From: Flavobacterium gillisiae
GTDB taxonomy: Bacteria; Bacteroidota; Bacteroidia; Flavobacteriales; Flavobacteriaceae
DNA: 64,000 bases
Assembly (NCBI RefSeq): GCF_900107635.1
Contig: NZ_FNRD01000001.1
Coordinates: 1 to 64,000 of the forward strand
Direction: 5' to 3'
In this document: positions 55,599 to 63,767 of the stretch, in pieces
How the letters are laid out: each line of letters starts with the position of its first letter
How positions within the stretch are numbered: position 1 is the stretch's first letter
The notes under the pieces: generated by a model
What the model saw: only the letters and a program-made list of their open reading frames with translations
What the model was told of the DNA's origin: nothing
Database searches by the model: none
Made by a program: the position numbers and the translations under genes

Positions 55599-56924
55599 TT
55601 AATTGAGAGCTGTTTCTATAGTAGGGACGTAATCCAAGATCAATCTCTGATTCGGGTTTAGATATTTTTTTGCCACTTCCCTGATTTCTTCTCTGCTAAT
55701 AGAGTGGTAAAGATCAATCTCAGTATTTATTAAATTGATGTCTCCATATAGCAAATAATACTTTGCCAGATTCTCAGCAATCCCTTCTACGTTCGAGTTG
55801 TTGTTCACATATTGGTTCTCAAACTGATTTTGTAATTTCTGATAATCTTTCTCAGAGATCAAATCCGTTTGGATTTTTACGATTTCCTCGTCAATTTCAT
55901 GTAGCAAATCTTCGGTAGTATGTGTTCCCATCGGTAAGCCATATAGAATATACATTCCGTAATCTTCCTGACTAAAACCTACGGCGCCTATTTGCAAGGC
56001 TATCTTTTTTTCGTCTACAATCTTTTTATATAATTTTGAACTTTTCCCATCACTTAAATACGATGATATAAAGTCCAATACGCGAGCGTCTCTCGTTTTC
56101 ATGGACGGTGTTCTATACGATGCGACCACCATCGGAATTTGAATGTTAGGATCTTCGTACGTCGCTTTAATCGTTTGTGTTATTGGTTCTTCAACATGCG
56201 TTTGTCTTTTAAAGACTTCGCCTTTTGCTATTGGGCCAAAATATTTCTCTATCCATTCTTTTGTTTGATTTTTTTCGAAATCTCCAGCAACTACTAATAC
56301 AGCATTATTAGGGGTGTAGAATTTTTGGTGAAACGCTTTAAAATCTTCTAAGGTGGCTGTGTCTAAATGCTCCATTGAACCGATAGTTGACCAACGATAC
56401 GGATGGTTTTTAAACATGTTTTCCTTAACAATAGGTAAAATTTTGCCGTAAGGCTGGTTGTCGTAACGTGAGTTTTTCTCTTCTTTAATAACCCCGTTTT
56501 GGGTATCGACCCCAATTTGATTGATTACAGGATGCATTAGTCTTTCAGATTCCATCCAAATAGCTAGTTCTAAATTATTGGAAGGGAATACTTCATAGTA
56601 ATAGGTACGATCATCAGAAGTATTGGCATTGTTAATTCCGCCATTAGAACTTACAATTTTAAACCATTCGCCTCTTTTGATGTTCTTAGTCCCTTCAAAT
56701 AGTAGGTGTTCGAAAAAGTGGGCAAAACCAGTTTTGTCTGGGTTTTCATCTTTAGATCCTACATGATACATCACGGAGGTTATTACGACAGGTGCAGTAG
56801 CATCATGGTGCAGAATAACATGCATACCATTGTCCAGATCGTATTCTTCAAAAACTATTTTTTGAGCAGTAGCGACTCCGCCAAGGAGAAGGGCATTAGT
56901 TAATCCCATTATTGATTTTTTCAT
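55599..56924 (-). CDS. M16 family zinc metalloprotease, catalytic (second copy)
   Basis: This 441-residue protein has a signal peptide (MKKSIMGLTNALLLGGVATAQ) and HFFEH (GFAHFFEHLLFEG). It is a clear paralogue of 52633-53958 with the same length and layout. It precedes the damaged non-catalytic partner, so the second pair probably lacks one exported subunit. Confidence 0.93.
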   Translation of the reverse strand: MKKSIMGLTNALLLGGVATAQKIVFEEYDLDNGMHVILHHDATAPVVITSVMYHVGSKDENPDKTGFAHFFEHLLFEGTKNIKRGEWFKIVSSNGGINNANTSDDRTYYYEVFPSNNLELAIWMESERLMHPVINQIGVDTQNGVIKEEKNSRYDNQPYGKILPIVKENMFKNHPYRWSTIGSMEHLDTATLEDFKAFHQKFYTPNNAVLVVAGDFEKNQTKEWIEKYFGPIAKGEVFKRQTHVEEPITQTIKATYEDPNIQIPMVVASYRTPSMKTRDARVLDFISSYLSDGKSSKLYKKIVDEKKIALQIGAVGFSQEDYGMYILYGLPMGTHTTEDLLHEIDEEIVKIQTDLISEKDYQKLQNQFENQYVNNNSNVEGIAENLAKYYLLYGDINLINTEIDLYHSISREEIREVAKKYLNPNQRLILDYVPTIETALN

Positions 56925-57108
56925 AAAGATTAATAAAAATGCATTTTCAGTGGATGAAAATACAAATTATTGTAACTTCAAAAATACCTTTTTTTAATGA
57001 TGTATGTCCAGTATTCTGTTTTTTTAGGAAAATGATTGGGATTTTGGAAAGGCAAACCCCTGAAAACATGGTAAAAAGCAAAGAAATCATATTTTAACTT
57101 TTAAGGGA

Positions 57109-57138
57109 TTGCACAATAAAAATTAATTTGTATATTTG
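57109..57138 (+). promoter_or_regulatory. rplU-rpmA promoter (TTG ... TATATTTG)
   Basis: TTG (57109-57111), 19 bases, then TATATTTG (57131-57138), matching the flavobacterial -33/-7 pattern, 30 bases before the rplU ATG. This is one of the best matches in the window. Confidence 0.75.
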
Positions 57139-57168
57139 CAACCTTAAAAATCAATAAATCAATTTGGT

Positions 57169-57612
57169 ATGTATGCAATCGTAGAGATAGCAGGGCAACA
57201 ATTCAAAGTAAGCAAAGACCTAAAGGTTTACGTTCACCGTTTGGCAAATGAAGAAGGAACTACAGTTTCTTTCGACAAAGTTTATTTGTTAGACGACAAT
57301 GGCGTAATCACAATAGGCGCCCCCGCTATAGAAGGTGCTTCAGTAGAAGCTAAAGTGTTACAACACTTAAAAGGAGATAAAGTTATCATTTTCAAAAAGA
57401 AAAGAAGAAAAGGGTACAAAAAGAGAAATGGTCACAGACAATATCTTACTCAAATTGTAATTGAAGGTATTACTGCATCAGGTGCTAATAAAGCGGCTCC
57501 TAAAAAAGAAGCAGCTCCTAAGAAAGCAGCGGTAGAAGCAAGTACTGAAGAAGCTCCGGCTGCTAAAGTAAAAAAAGCTCCTAAAGCTAAAAAAGAAGAT
57601 ACTAAAGAATAA
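57169..57612 (+). CDS. rplU: 50S ribosomal protein L21
   Basis: This 147-residue protein has the L21 core (MYAIVEIAGQQFKVSKDLKV, VIIFKKKRRKGYKKRNGHRQ) plus a C-terminal tail rich in Ala, Lys and Pro (from about residue 105: APKKEAAPKKAAVEA and onward), as in other Bacteroidetes. It forms the usual rplU-rpmA pair (24 bases apart). Confidence 0.97.
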   Translation: MYAIVEIAGQQFKVSKDLKVYVHRLANEEGTTVSFDKVYLLDDNGVITIGAPAIEGASVEAKVLQHLKGDKVIIFKKKRRKGYKKRNGHRQYLTQIVIEGITASGANKAAPKKEAAPKKAAVEASTEEAPAAKVKKAPKAKKEDTKE

Positions 57613-57635
57613 TAACAATATTAAACTAATACGTC

Positions 57636-57902
57636 ATGGCTCACAAGAAAGGTGTCGGTAGTTCCAAGAATGGTAGAGAATCAGAATCAAAACGTTTAGG
57701 TGTTAAGATTTTTGGTGGACAAGCTGCTATTGCAGGGAACATCATCGTAAGACAAAGAGGTTCAAAACACAATCCAGGTGCAAATGTTTACATCAGTAAA
57801 GATCACACACTACACGCAAGAGTAGATGGAGTTGTACACTTCCAAAAGAAAAGAGATAACAAATCATACGTTTCAATACTTCCATTTGAAGTTGAAGCAT
57901 AA
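57636..57902 (+). CDS. rpmA: 50S ribosomal protein L27
   Basis: This 88-residue protein has the conserved start [20 protein letters not shown] and the body [19 protein letters not shown]. It starts directly with MAHKKG, without the cleaved N-terminal peptide found in Firmicutes. Its last 40 codons and downstream sequence are duplicated at 60162-60310. Confidence 0.97.
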   Translation: MAHKKGVGSSKNGRESESKRLGVKIFGGQAAIAGNIIVRQRGSKHNPGANVYISKDHTLHARVDGVVHFQKKRDNKSYVSILPFEVEA

Positions 57903-57930
57903 TTGATTTAATCAATTTATTAAAAAACCC
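57782..57930 (+). repeat. Direct repeat, left copy (3' part of rpmA and downstream)
   Basis: These 149 bases match 60162-60310 with about four differences, spaced 2380 bases apart, and bracket the aconitase gene. Confidence 0.92.
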
Positions 57931-57957
57931 GTCCCGATTTATTTCGGAACGGGTTTT
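57923..57957 (+). terminator. Terminator after rpmA
   Basis: Stem AAAACCCGTCCCGA with TCGGAACGGGTTTT (one mismatch) and T-rich tail, 20 bases after the rpmA stop. Confidence 0.82.
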
Positions 57958-58019
57958 CTGTTTTATAAATAATACGGATTGATTAATCAAAAAAGGTTAA
58001 AAAATGCTTGTTTGACAAA

Positions 58020-59966
58020 TCACTTATGTTTTACTAAATTTATAACCCCGCCTTTTAAGATGATTTCAGCTTGTCTTTCGCTGATAGTATAGGTGAGTAT
58101 GATTTTAATGTCTTTGCCAGCTACAGTCGCGGTTATAGAATCGTTATTTTTGATTGCCGCTTTCAGGCCTTCTATGCGTAAAATATCACCCTGTTCCAGT
58201 TTGTTCCAGTCTGCAGCATTCTTAAATTCAAACGGAATAATACCAAAGTTAATCAAGTTCTGCCAGCCGATACGAGCATACGATTTGGCTATGGAAAATT
58301 TTTGACCGAGATATTTGGGTGCTAAAGCAGCATGTTCCCTGCTTGACCCTTGAGCAAAATTATCGCCCGCTATAACACAATAACCTTCGTATTCTTTTTG
58401 GTTTTCAATGGCTCGATCATAGAAAGTTGGATCTATGGCATAATAGGAGTATTTGCTTATTTCAGGTATGTTAGAGCGTAATGGCAATACTTCTGCTCCC
58501 GCTTTTAGAATACCATCGGTAGAAATATCATCTCCCATTTTCAATAGAATAGGAACTTCCAGCGTATCGGGGAGTTCGTCAAATAAAGGGAGAGTTTTGA
58601 TGTTTGGCCCTTTTATCAATTCAGTAGTGCCGCCATTAGGGTCGATTAGCATCTCTTTTATTATCTTAATTTTAGCGGGCTCTTTCCATTGCGGATAGGA
58701 GATGTTCAATATGGTTTCGAGATCTCTTGGATCGGTTATTTTTCCCGTCAATGCCGCTGCTGCCGCTGTTTCGGGGCTACATAAATATATTTTATCGTCT
58801 AATGTGCCGGAGCGTCCTGGAAAATTACGAGGCATTGTTCTAAGGCTAATGGTGTTGGTGGCGGGAGCTTGTCCCATTCCGATGCATCCCATGCAGCCAG
58901 ATTGGTGAAGACGTGCGCCGGCAGCAATCAAAGGTCCTAGAGCTCCCATTTCCATCAAATTTTCCAATACTTGTCGTGACGAAGGATTGACATCGAAGGA
59001 AATCTCAGGGGAAACAGCTTTCCCTTTTACAATTTGGGAGACGATCCAAAAATCACGTAATCCCGGATTTGCAGATGAACCAATAACGACTTGGTTTACG
59101 GTAAGCCCGCTGACTTCTCTAACAGTAACGACATCGCCTGGACTTCCGGGAAGTGCAATCAAGGGCTCTACAGCAGATAAATTGATTTCTATTTCTTTGT
59201 CGTAGGTAGCGCCCGAATCAGCTTCCAGATTTATCCATTGGTCTTCTCTCTCTTCTTGTTTAAGGAATTCACGAGTAATCTCATCTGATGGAAAGACAGA
59301 GGTTGTTGCACCTAGCTCTGTACCCATATTAGCGATGACGTGACGATCCCAGGCGCTTAATGTTTTTAGACCGGGACCATAATATTCCAATATATAACCG
59401 CGTCCGCCAGTCACATCGTATCTGCGAAGCATTTCTAAAACAACATCTTTGGCACTCACCCAGTCAGGTAATTTTCCAATTAGTTTAATACCCATAATTT
59501 TGGGCATTTTAACATAATACGGTTCGCCCGCAGCTGCAAGAGCAACATCTAAACCGCCTGTTCCAATGGCTAGCATTCCAATGCCGCCTCCTGCTGGCGT
59601 ATGGCTGTCGGAACCCAAAAGTGTTTTGCCTGGTCTGCCAAATCGTTCCATGTGCACAACATGACTAATCCCGTTTCCAGTTCTGCTGAACCAGAATCCA
59701 AAACGTGCTGCCGCCGATTGCAGGAACAGGTGGTCGTCCATATTCTTGTAATCCGTTTGAAGTAGGTTGTGATCGACATACTGAACGGCAATTTCCGGTT
59801 TGGCTTTTTTTAGATTAAAAGCTTCCAATTCCAGCATGACTAATGTACCAGTAGCATCTTGCAGTAATACTTGATCAATTTTTAACCCGATTTCAGTTCC
59901 GGGAATCATCTCGCCCGAAATAAGATGGGCACTGATTAATTTTTGACTGACATTTTGTGTTTTCAT
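58020..59966 (-). CDS. Aconitase family hydratase, short (Aquifex-like) type, with Ser in place of first Fe-S Cys
   Basis: This 648-residue protein is a full aconitase-family enzyme (domains 1-3 about 1-420, swivel domain 450-648, with GDNFAQGSSREHAALAPKYL). It is shorter than the roughly 750-residue enzyme usual in Bacteroidetes. Substrate motif GSDSHT is present. The Fe-S site has Cys358 and Cys361 (SGCMGCIGMG), but the usual first Cys in GSCTN is Ser298 here (GSSAN); Cys396 (YLCSPE) is another cysteine nearby. I start at ATG 59966 (MKTQNVSQK) rather than 59984. It lies between duplicated rpmA 3' ends. It may make isocitrate from citrate or act on a related acid. Confidence 0.87.
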   Translation of the reverse strand: MKTQNVSQKLISAHLISGEMIPGTEIGLKIDQVLLQDATGTLVMLELEAFNLKKAKPEIAVQYVDHNLLQTDYKNMDDHLFLQSAAARFGFWFSRTGNGISHVVHMERFGRPGKTLLGSDSHTPAGGGIGMLAIGTGGLDVALAAAGEPYYVKMPKIMGIKLIGKLPDWVSAKDVVLEMLRRYDVTGGRGYILEYYGPGLKTLSAWDRHVIANMGTELGATTSVFPSDEITREFLKQEEREDQWINLEADSGATYDKEIEINLSAVEPLIALPGSPGDVVTVREVSGLTVNQVVIGSSANPGLRDFWIVSQIVKGKAVSPEISFDVNPSSRQVLENLMEMGALGPLIAAGARLHQSGCMGCIGMGQAPATNTISLRTMPRNFPGRSGTLDDKIYLCSPETAAAAALTGKITDPRDLETILNISYPQWKEPAKIKIIKEMLIDPNGGTTELIKGPNIKTLPLFDELPDTLEVPILLKMGDDISTDGILKAGAEVLPLRSNIPEISKYSYYAIDPTFYDRAIENQKEYEGYCVIAGDNFAQGSSREHAALAPKYLGQKFSIAKSYARIGWQNLINFGIIPFEFKNAADWNKLEQGDILRIEGLKAAIKNNDSITATVAGKDIKIILTYTISERQAEIILKGGVINLVKHK

Positions 59967-59984
59967 TATAAGAAGTGTTAGCAA

Positions 59985-60161
59985 CGGTTATAGACAAATT
60001 AGCGAGATTTTTAATTATCAGAAAAATACTTAACTCGTGTTTATTTAATCATATGCGTTTATCATTCTGAAAACCAGTATGTAAGTTAGTTAAAGTAATC
60101 GGTTTAAACGATAAAAAAAGGGATCTTAATCTTGACTACAAGTAAATGGCTATCTAACAAA
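59985..60161. other. Gap between aconitase and the rpmA fragment, no gene
   Basis: This stretch of 177 bases upstream of the aconitase gene holds no supported gene or strong hairpin; it should contain the aconitase promoter. Confidence 0.5.
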
Positions 60162-60310
60162 AAATGGTTACATCAGTAAAGATCACGCACTACACGCAAG
60201 AGTAGATGGAGTTGTACACTTCCAAAAGAAAAGAGATAACAAATCATACGTTTCAATACTTCCATTTGAAGTTGAAGCATAATTGATGTAAACAATTTAT
60301 TAAAAAACCC
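60162..60310 (+). pseudogene. rpmA 3'-end fragment (duplicated)
   Basis: It encodes the last 38 residues of L27 ([19 protein letters not shown] and onward to EVEA), with Thr changed to Ala, and ends at TAA 60280-60282. The first 50 codons are missing, so it is not a gene. The matching bases run past the stop into the terminator region. Confidence 0.92.
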
Positions 60311-60334
60311 AATCTGAAAAGATTGGGTTTTTTT
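60302..60334 (+). terminator. Terminator after the rpmA fragment
   Basis: Stem AAAACCCAATC/GATTGGGTTTT and T run. Its stem differs from that after the intact rpmA, so the two copies diverge right at this point. Confidence 0.82.
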
Positions 60335-60550
60335 GTTTTCTTACTCAGTTCTCATTAACGTAGAGGAGGAATGGGTGGGAGTGATTGGGTTTGCTGTGAA
60401 TTAGCGTTGATACATGCATGATTGAAGATACACGCGTTGCATACATGTGCTGCTATGCGTTTATACATATCGGTAGGTATGTGGTAGTTTTAATTTGTGT
60501 GACAAGGCATGTCGTATAAGCTTGAGTTTCGTCCTTGACTAGATTGATTC
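60335..60550. other. Intergenic stretch, no gene
   Basis: These 216 bases have somewhat higher GC than nearby DNA and several ATGC-rich words, but no supported gene, terminator or clear repeat. Confidence 0.45.
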
Positions 60551-61150
60551 TTATTGCAATTTAAAATAATAAAATACTGGATTGCCACAAACCAATTGAG
60601 TATAATTATCTTCTATTTTTTCTCCAATGTAAAATGCTGTTAATTCACCTGAATCTTTGTTAATAGTGTACTCCCAAACGTCGTTATTTGAGTATAAAAT
60701 ATCTGCAAAAGAATAGGATTCGGGATTTTCGGAAAAATTAATTTTTTCAGTTTTTGCTAATTCCCATTTTTTTGAATTACGATACAATTCAAAAAACAAG
60801 ATCTCTTCTGTATTGATGGTTATCATTTTTCCAACTAAGCCGTCGTCTCGGATAGCCCAATTCCCGTCTTTAGAAATCCATTTCCAATTGCCTGTTAAAC
60901 TATTAATTTTATCCTTCCTCAAAATAGTTTTTATAGAGTCTGCTTTTTTTAAAGCAATTTGGGCAGTTTCTGATTTTGGGTTTATCTTATGTGCTATTGT
61001 AAACCCTCTTATGGCGACCAGATAGTCATGATTCTCAAGTGAATTTTGCGCCAACTTAAATTCTTGTTGCTGATAGTCGTTTCGATTATTGTCTTGAGCC
61101 GAAATTTGCGCGGTTAGCAATAATAGTAAAAAGAATGTATAGTTTTTCAT
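60551..61150 (-). CDS. Exported protein of unknown function with a TPR-like segment
   Basis: This 199-residue protein starts at ATG 61150 with a signal peptide (MKNYTFFLLLLLTAQISAQ). Residues about 25-75 look like a short TPR helix pair (FKLAQNSLENHDYLVAIRGF), and the rest (LTGNWKWISKDGNWAIRDDG) resembles a lipocalin-like small beta domain. The longer frame from 61207 would start upstream of a natural signal peptide. I do not recognise a family, and it stands alone. Confidence 0.7.
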   Translation of the reverse strand: MKNYTFFLLLLLTAQISAQDNNRNDYQQQEFKLAQNSLENHDYLVAIRGFTIAHKINPKSETAQIALKKADSIKTILRKDKINSLTGNWKWISKDGNWAIRDDGLVGKMITINTEEILFFELYRNSKKWELAKTEKINFSENPESYSFADILYSNNDVWEYTINKDSGELTAFYIGEKIEDNYTQLVCGNPVFYYFKLQ

Positions 61151-61290
61151 AAGATGCAAAACTGGTTTTTTTGATTGTAATTCTATCAAATATACTATAA
61201 TTAGCAATCGGTTTTATATACTTAAGAAGTAGAGACGCTCTGCAGTGTGTTTATGCATGAAAATTGAATTGTGTTTGTCGATATGCGCGA

Positions 61291-61370
61291 GAGGGATAGT
61301 AGCGGCATCCTTTTATGAAAGTCCCGATATTTATCGCGACTTTTATAAAAGATACAGCGAATAGCCCGAC
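61291..61370. repeat. Intergenic palindromic element, copy 5 of 6
   Basis: It contains GATAGTAGCGGCATCC at one end and GATACAGCGAATAGCCCGAC at the other, in the same orientation as copies 3 and 4. The centre pairs as GAAAGTCCCGATA with TATCGCGACTTT, with small mismatches. Confidence 0.75.
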
Positions 61371-61392
61371 CTGAAGGGTCTCGCCCAAAAAC

Positions 61393-61424
61393 AAAAAACC
61401 CTCGCTTCGCAGCAAGGGTTTTTA
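61393..61424 (-). terminator. Terminator of ahcY
   Basis: On the minus strand a stem pairing AAAACCCTTGCT with AGCGAGGGTTTT (one mismatch) and T residues, 44 bases after the ahcY stop. Confidence 0.75.
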
Positions 61425-61467
61425 AATATCTAAAATCATAAATCAGCAATCGCTAATCTACAATCAT

Positions 61468-62784
61468 TTAGTATCTGTAATATTCTGGTTTGAATGGTCC
61501 ATCTACTGGAACTCCAATGTATGCCGCTTGATCATCACGTAAAGTCTCCAATTCAACTCCTAATTTAGCAAGGTGCAACATTGCAACTTTCTCATCAAGG
61601 TGTTTTGGTAACATGTAAACGTCATTATCGTAATTTGCGCTGTTTTTCCATAATTCGATTTGAGCCAAAGTCTGGTTAGTAAATGAGTTACTCATTACAA
61701 AACTTGGGTGACCTGTAGCACAACCAAGGTTTACTAAACGACCTTCAGCCAAAAGGATGATATCTTTACCATCGATAGTATATTTATCAACCTGTGGTTT
61801 GATTTCTACTTTAGAAGCTCCGTGGTTCGTGTTTAACCAAGCAACTGCAATTTCGTTATCAAAATGTCCTATGTTACAAACGATAGTTTTATCTTTCATT
61901 TGCTCAAAGTGAGATCCAAGAACGATATCTTTATTTCCAGTTGTTGTGATGATGATATCAGCATTTCCAACAACAGTGTTTAATTTTTTAACTTCAAAAC
62001 CGTCCATTGCAGCTTGTAAAGCACAAATAGGATCGATTTCAGTAACTGTAACAATAGATCCAGCACCTCTAAAAGAAGCAGCAGTACCTTTTCCTACGTC
62101 ACCGTATCCACATACAACAACTCTTTTACCAGCAAGCATAATATCAGTTGCACGACGAACTGCATCAACTGCAGATTCTTTACAACCGTATTTGTTGTCA
62201 AATTTCGATTTAGTAACCGAGTCATTAACATTGATAGCAGGCATAGGTAAAGTTCCAGCTTTTACTCTTTCGTAAAGTCTATGAACTCCAGTTGTAGTCT
62301 CTTCAGACAAACCTTTAATTCCAGCAACTAATTCTGGGTAACGGTCAATAACCATGTTAGTCAAATCTCCACCGTCATCAAGAATCATGTTCAATGGTTT
62401 TCTATCTTCACCAAAGAATAATGTTTGCTCAATACACCAGTCAAAATCAACTTCGTTCAACCCTTTCCAAGCGTAAACTTGAATTCCAGCAGCAGCCATA
62501 GCAGCAGCAGCTTGATCTTGAGTTGAGAAAATATTACAAGAAGACCAAGTAACTTCAGCACCAAGAGCGATTAAAGTCTCGATTAAAACTGCAGTTTGGA
62601 TCGTCATGTGTAAACATCCAGCAATACGAGAACCAGCAAGTGGTTGTTCGTCTTTATATTCAGAACGAAGCGCCATTAAACCTGGCATTTCAGCTTCTGC
62701 TAATTCAATTTCTTTTCTTCCCCAGGCTGCTAGAGAGATATCTTTTACTTTGAAAGCCACAAAAGGCATAGTTGTAGTACTCAT
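61468..62784 (-). CDS. ahcY: Adenosylhomocysteinase
   Basis: This 438-residue NAD-dependent enzyme splits S-adenosylhomocysteine to adenosine and homocysteine, renewing the methyl cycle together with metE. Signatures [17 protein letters not shown], the NAD-binding [20 protein letters not shown] (about 215-234) and the C-terminal KPEYYRY are clear. Its leader is short, and I see no SAH riboswitch. Confidence 0.97.
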   Translation of the reverse strand: MSTTTMPFVAFKVKDISLAAWGRKEIELAEAEMPGLMALRSEYKDEQPLAGSRIAGCLHMTIQTAVLIETLIALGAEVTWSSCNIFSTQDQAAAAMAAAGIQVYAWKGLNEVDFDWCIEQTLFFGEDRKPLNMILDDGGDLTNMVIDRYPELVAGIKGLSEETTTGVHRLYERVKAGTLPMPAINVNDSVTKSKFDNKYGCKESAVDAVRRATDIMLAGKRVVVCGYGDVGKGTAASFRGAGSIVTVTEIDPICALQAAMDGFEVKKLNTVVGNADIIITTTGNKDIVLGSHFEQMKDKTIVCNIGHFDNEIAVAWLNTNHGASKVEIKPQVDKYTIDGKDIILLAEGRLVNLGCATGHPSFVMSNSFTNQTLAQIELWKNSANYDNDVYMLPKHLDEKVAMLHLAKLGVELETLRDDQAAYIGVPVDGPFKPEYYRY

Positions 62785-62813
62785 TTATAGTATATTTGTA
62801 TTGTATTTTTTTG

Positions 62814-62821
62814 CAAATTTA
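62814..62821 (-). promoter_or_regulatory. ahcY -7 promoter box (TAAATTTG)
   Basis: On the minus strand TAAATTTG, 29 bases before the ahcY ATG, fits TAnnTTTG. Confidence 0.55.
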
Positions 62822-62933
62822 CGGAATAACTTATGATTTAAAAAGGATTCACTTATATTTATGAATTGTTTAATAGTGTAATCTTTTAAAAATCAGTAAA
62901 ATAATAATTAAAATACCCTTTAGCTTCATTTTC

Positions 62934-63035
62934 AGGAGCTAATCCCGCTGTTCACTATATCTTTTTATCTGGAACTTGTTTTGGTAACCAGAAACTATTT
63001 GCAAGATAAAAAGGATGCCGTTTCCATCGGGGCTA
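62934..63035. repeat. Intergenic palindromic element, copy 6 of 6
   Basis: It has the most complete ends: AGGAGCTAATCCCGCTGTTC on the left and CCGTTTCCATCGGGGCTA on the right, with CTTTTTATC/GATAAAAAG pairing in the centre. Same orientation as copies 1 and 2. Confidence 0.85.
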
Positions 63036-63053
63036 TGAAATCAATTACATATC

Positions 63054-63689
63054 ATGCCTTTATACAAAACGATACACTTTAGTTCTACAACACAAATTTT
63101 TGTTTGGAAAATCACCGAATCCTTCGAGCAATTAAACAACGAAGTACAATTAAACGACAAAAACTGTATTCGTCTTGAAGGAATGAAGTCAGAAATGCAT
63201 CAACGTGGTTTTCTAAGTGTGCGTAAATTATTGCAAACTGCCGGTTATACTGATTTTGATTTGTATTATGATGAATTTGGGAAACCACATCTAACAGACG
63301 ATAAATACATTTCCATCACCCATTCCCATAATTTTTCAGCCATTATTGTGAGTGATGAAACAGTAGGAATTGATATCGAATTGCAGCGCGAAAAAATCAT
63401 CCGTATTGCTGATAAGTTTGTCGATGAAGAGTTTGGGTATTTAGATAAAAATGATTTAGAAAGCTATATTAAAAAGCTGACTGTGATTTGGGGAGCCAAA
63501 GAAGCCATTTTTAAAATTAGAAACGAAAAAGGAATCAGCTTTAAAGACCATATTAAAGTCACGCCATTTAGCTTAGAAGATACAAAAGCAAAGGCTGTAC
63601 TTCATTTTGAGGGCGTAGTTCAGGATTTTGATTTGTTTTATGAGGAAATTGAAGGTTTTGGGCTTGTTTATGCTTTCGAGAAGATTTGA
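63054..63689 (+). CDS. 4'-phosphopantetheinyl transferase superfamily protein
   Basis: This 211-residue enzyme adds the phosphopantetheine arm from CoA to carrier proteins. The magnesium and CoA motifs VGIDIELQREKI and WGAKEAIFKIRNEKG are visible. It is the Sfp/holo-ACP synthase II-like size. It has no biosynthetic cluster nearby, so it may serve the acyl carrier protein of fatty acid synthesis or another target. Confidence 0.88.
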   Translation: MPLYKTIHFSSTTQIFVWKITESFEQLNNEVQLNDKNCIRLEGMKSEMHQRGFLSVRKLLQTAGYTDFDLYYDEFGKPHLTDDKYISITHSHNFSAIIVSDETVGIDIELQREKIIRIADKFVDEEFGYLDKNDLESYIKKLTVIWGAKEAIFKIRNEKGISFKDHIKVTPFSLEDTKAKAVLHFEGVVQDFDLFYEEIEGFGLVYAFEKI

Positions 63690-63739
63690 CGAGATTTGAC
63701 AACTTTTTAAAAGTTGTCAAATCTGAGTTGTCAAATCTA
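63681..63739. repeat. REP-like palindrome upstream of the RAYT gene
   Basis: A 33-bp palindrome (63692-63724) has arms AGATTTGACAACTTTT and its complement. An extra half-site AGATTTGAC lies before it (63682-63690) and an AGTTGTCAAATCT half-site after it (63726-63738). It overlaps the end of the phosphopantetheinyl transferase gene. Confidence 0.88.
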
Positions 63740-63767
63740 AAAATATACACAGATAAAACCCCAAAAC

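Noticed and set aside
61222-61449. 75-residue minus-strand frame
   Set aside because: It lies over palindromic element copy 5 and the ahcY terminator.
62785-62830. SAH riboswitch before ahcY
   Set aside because: The leader is about 25-30 bases, too short for the fold.
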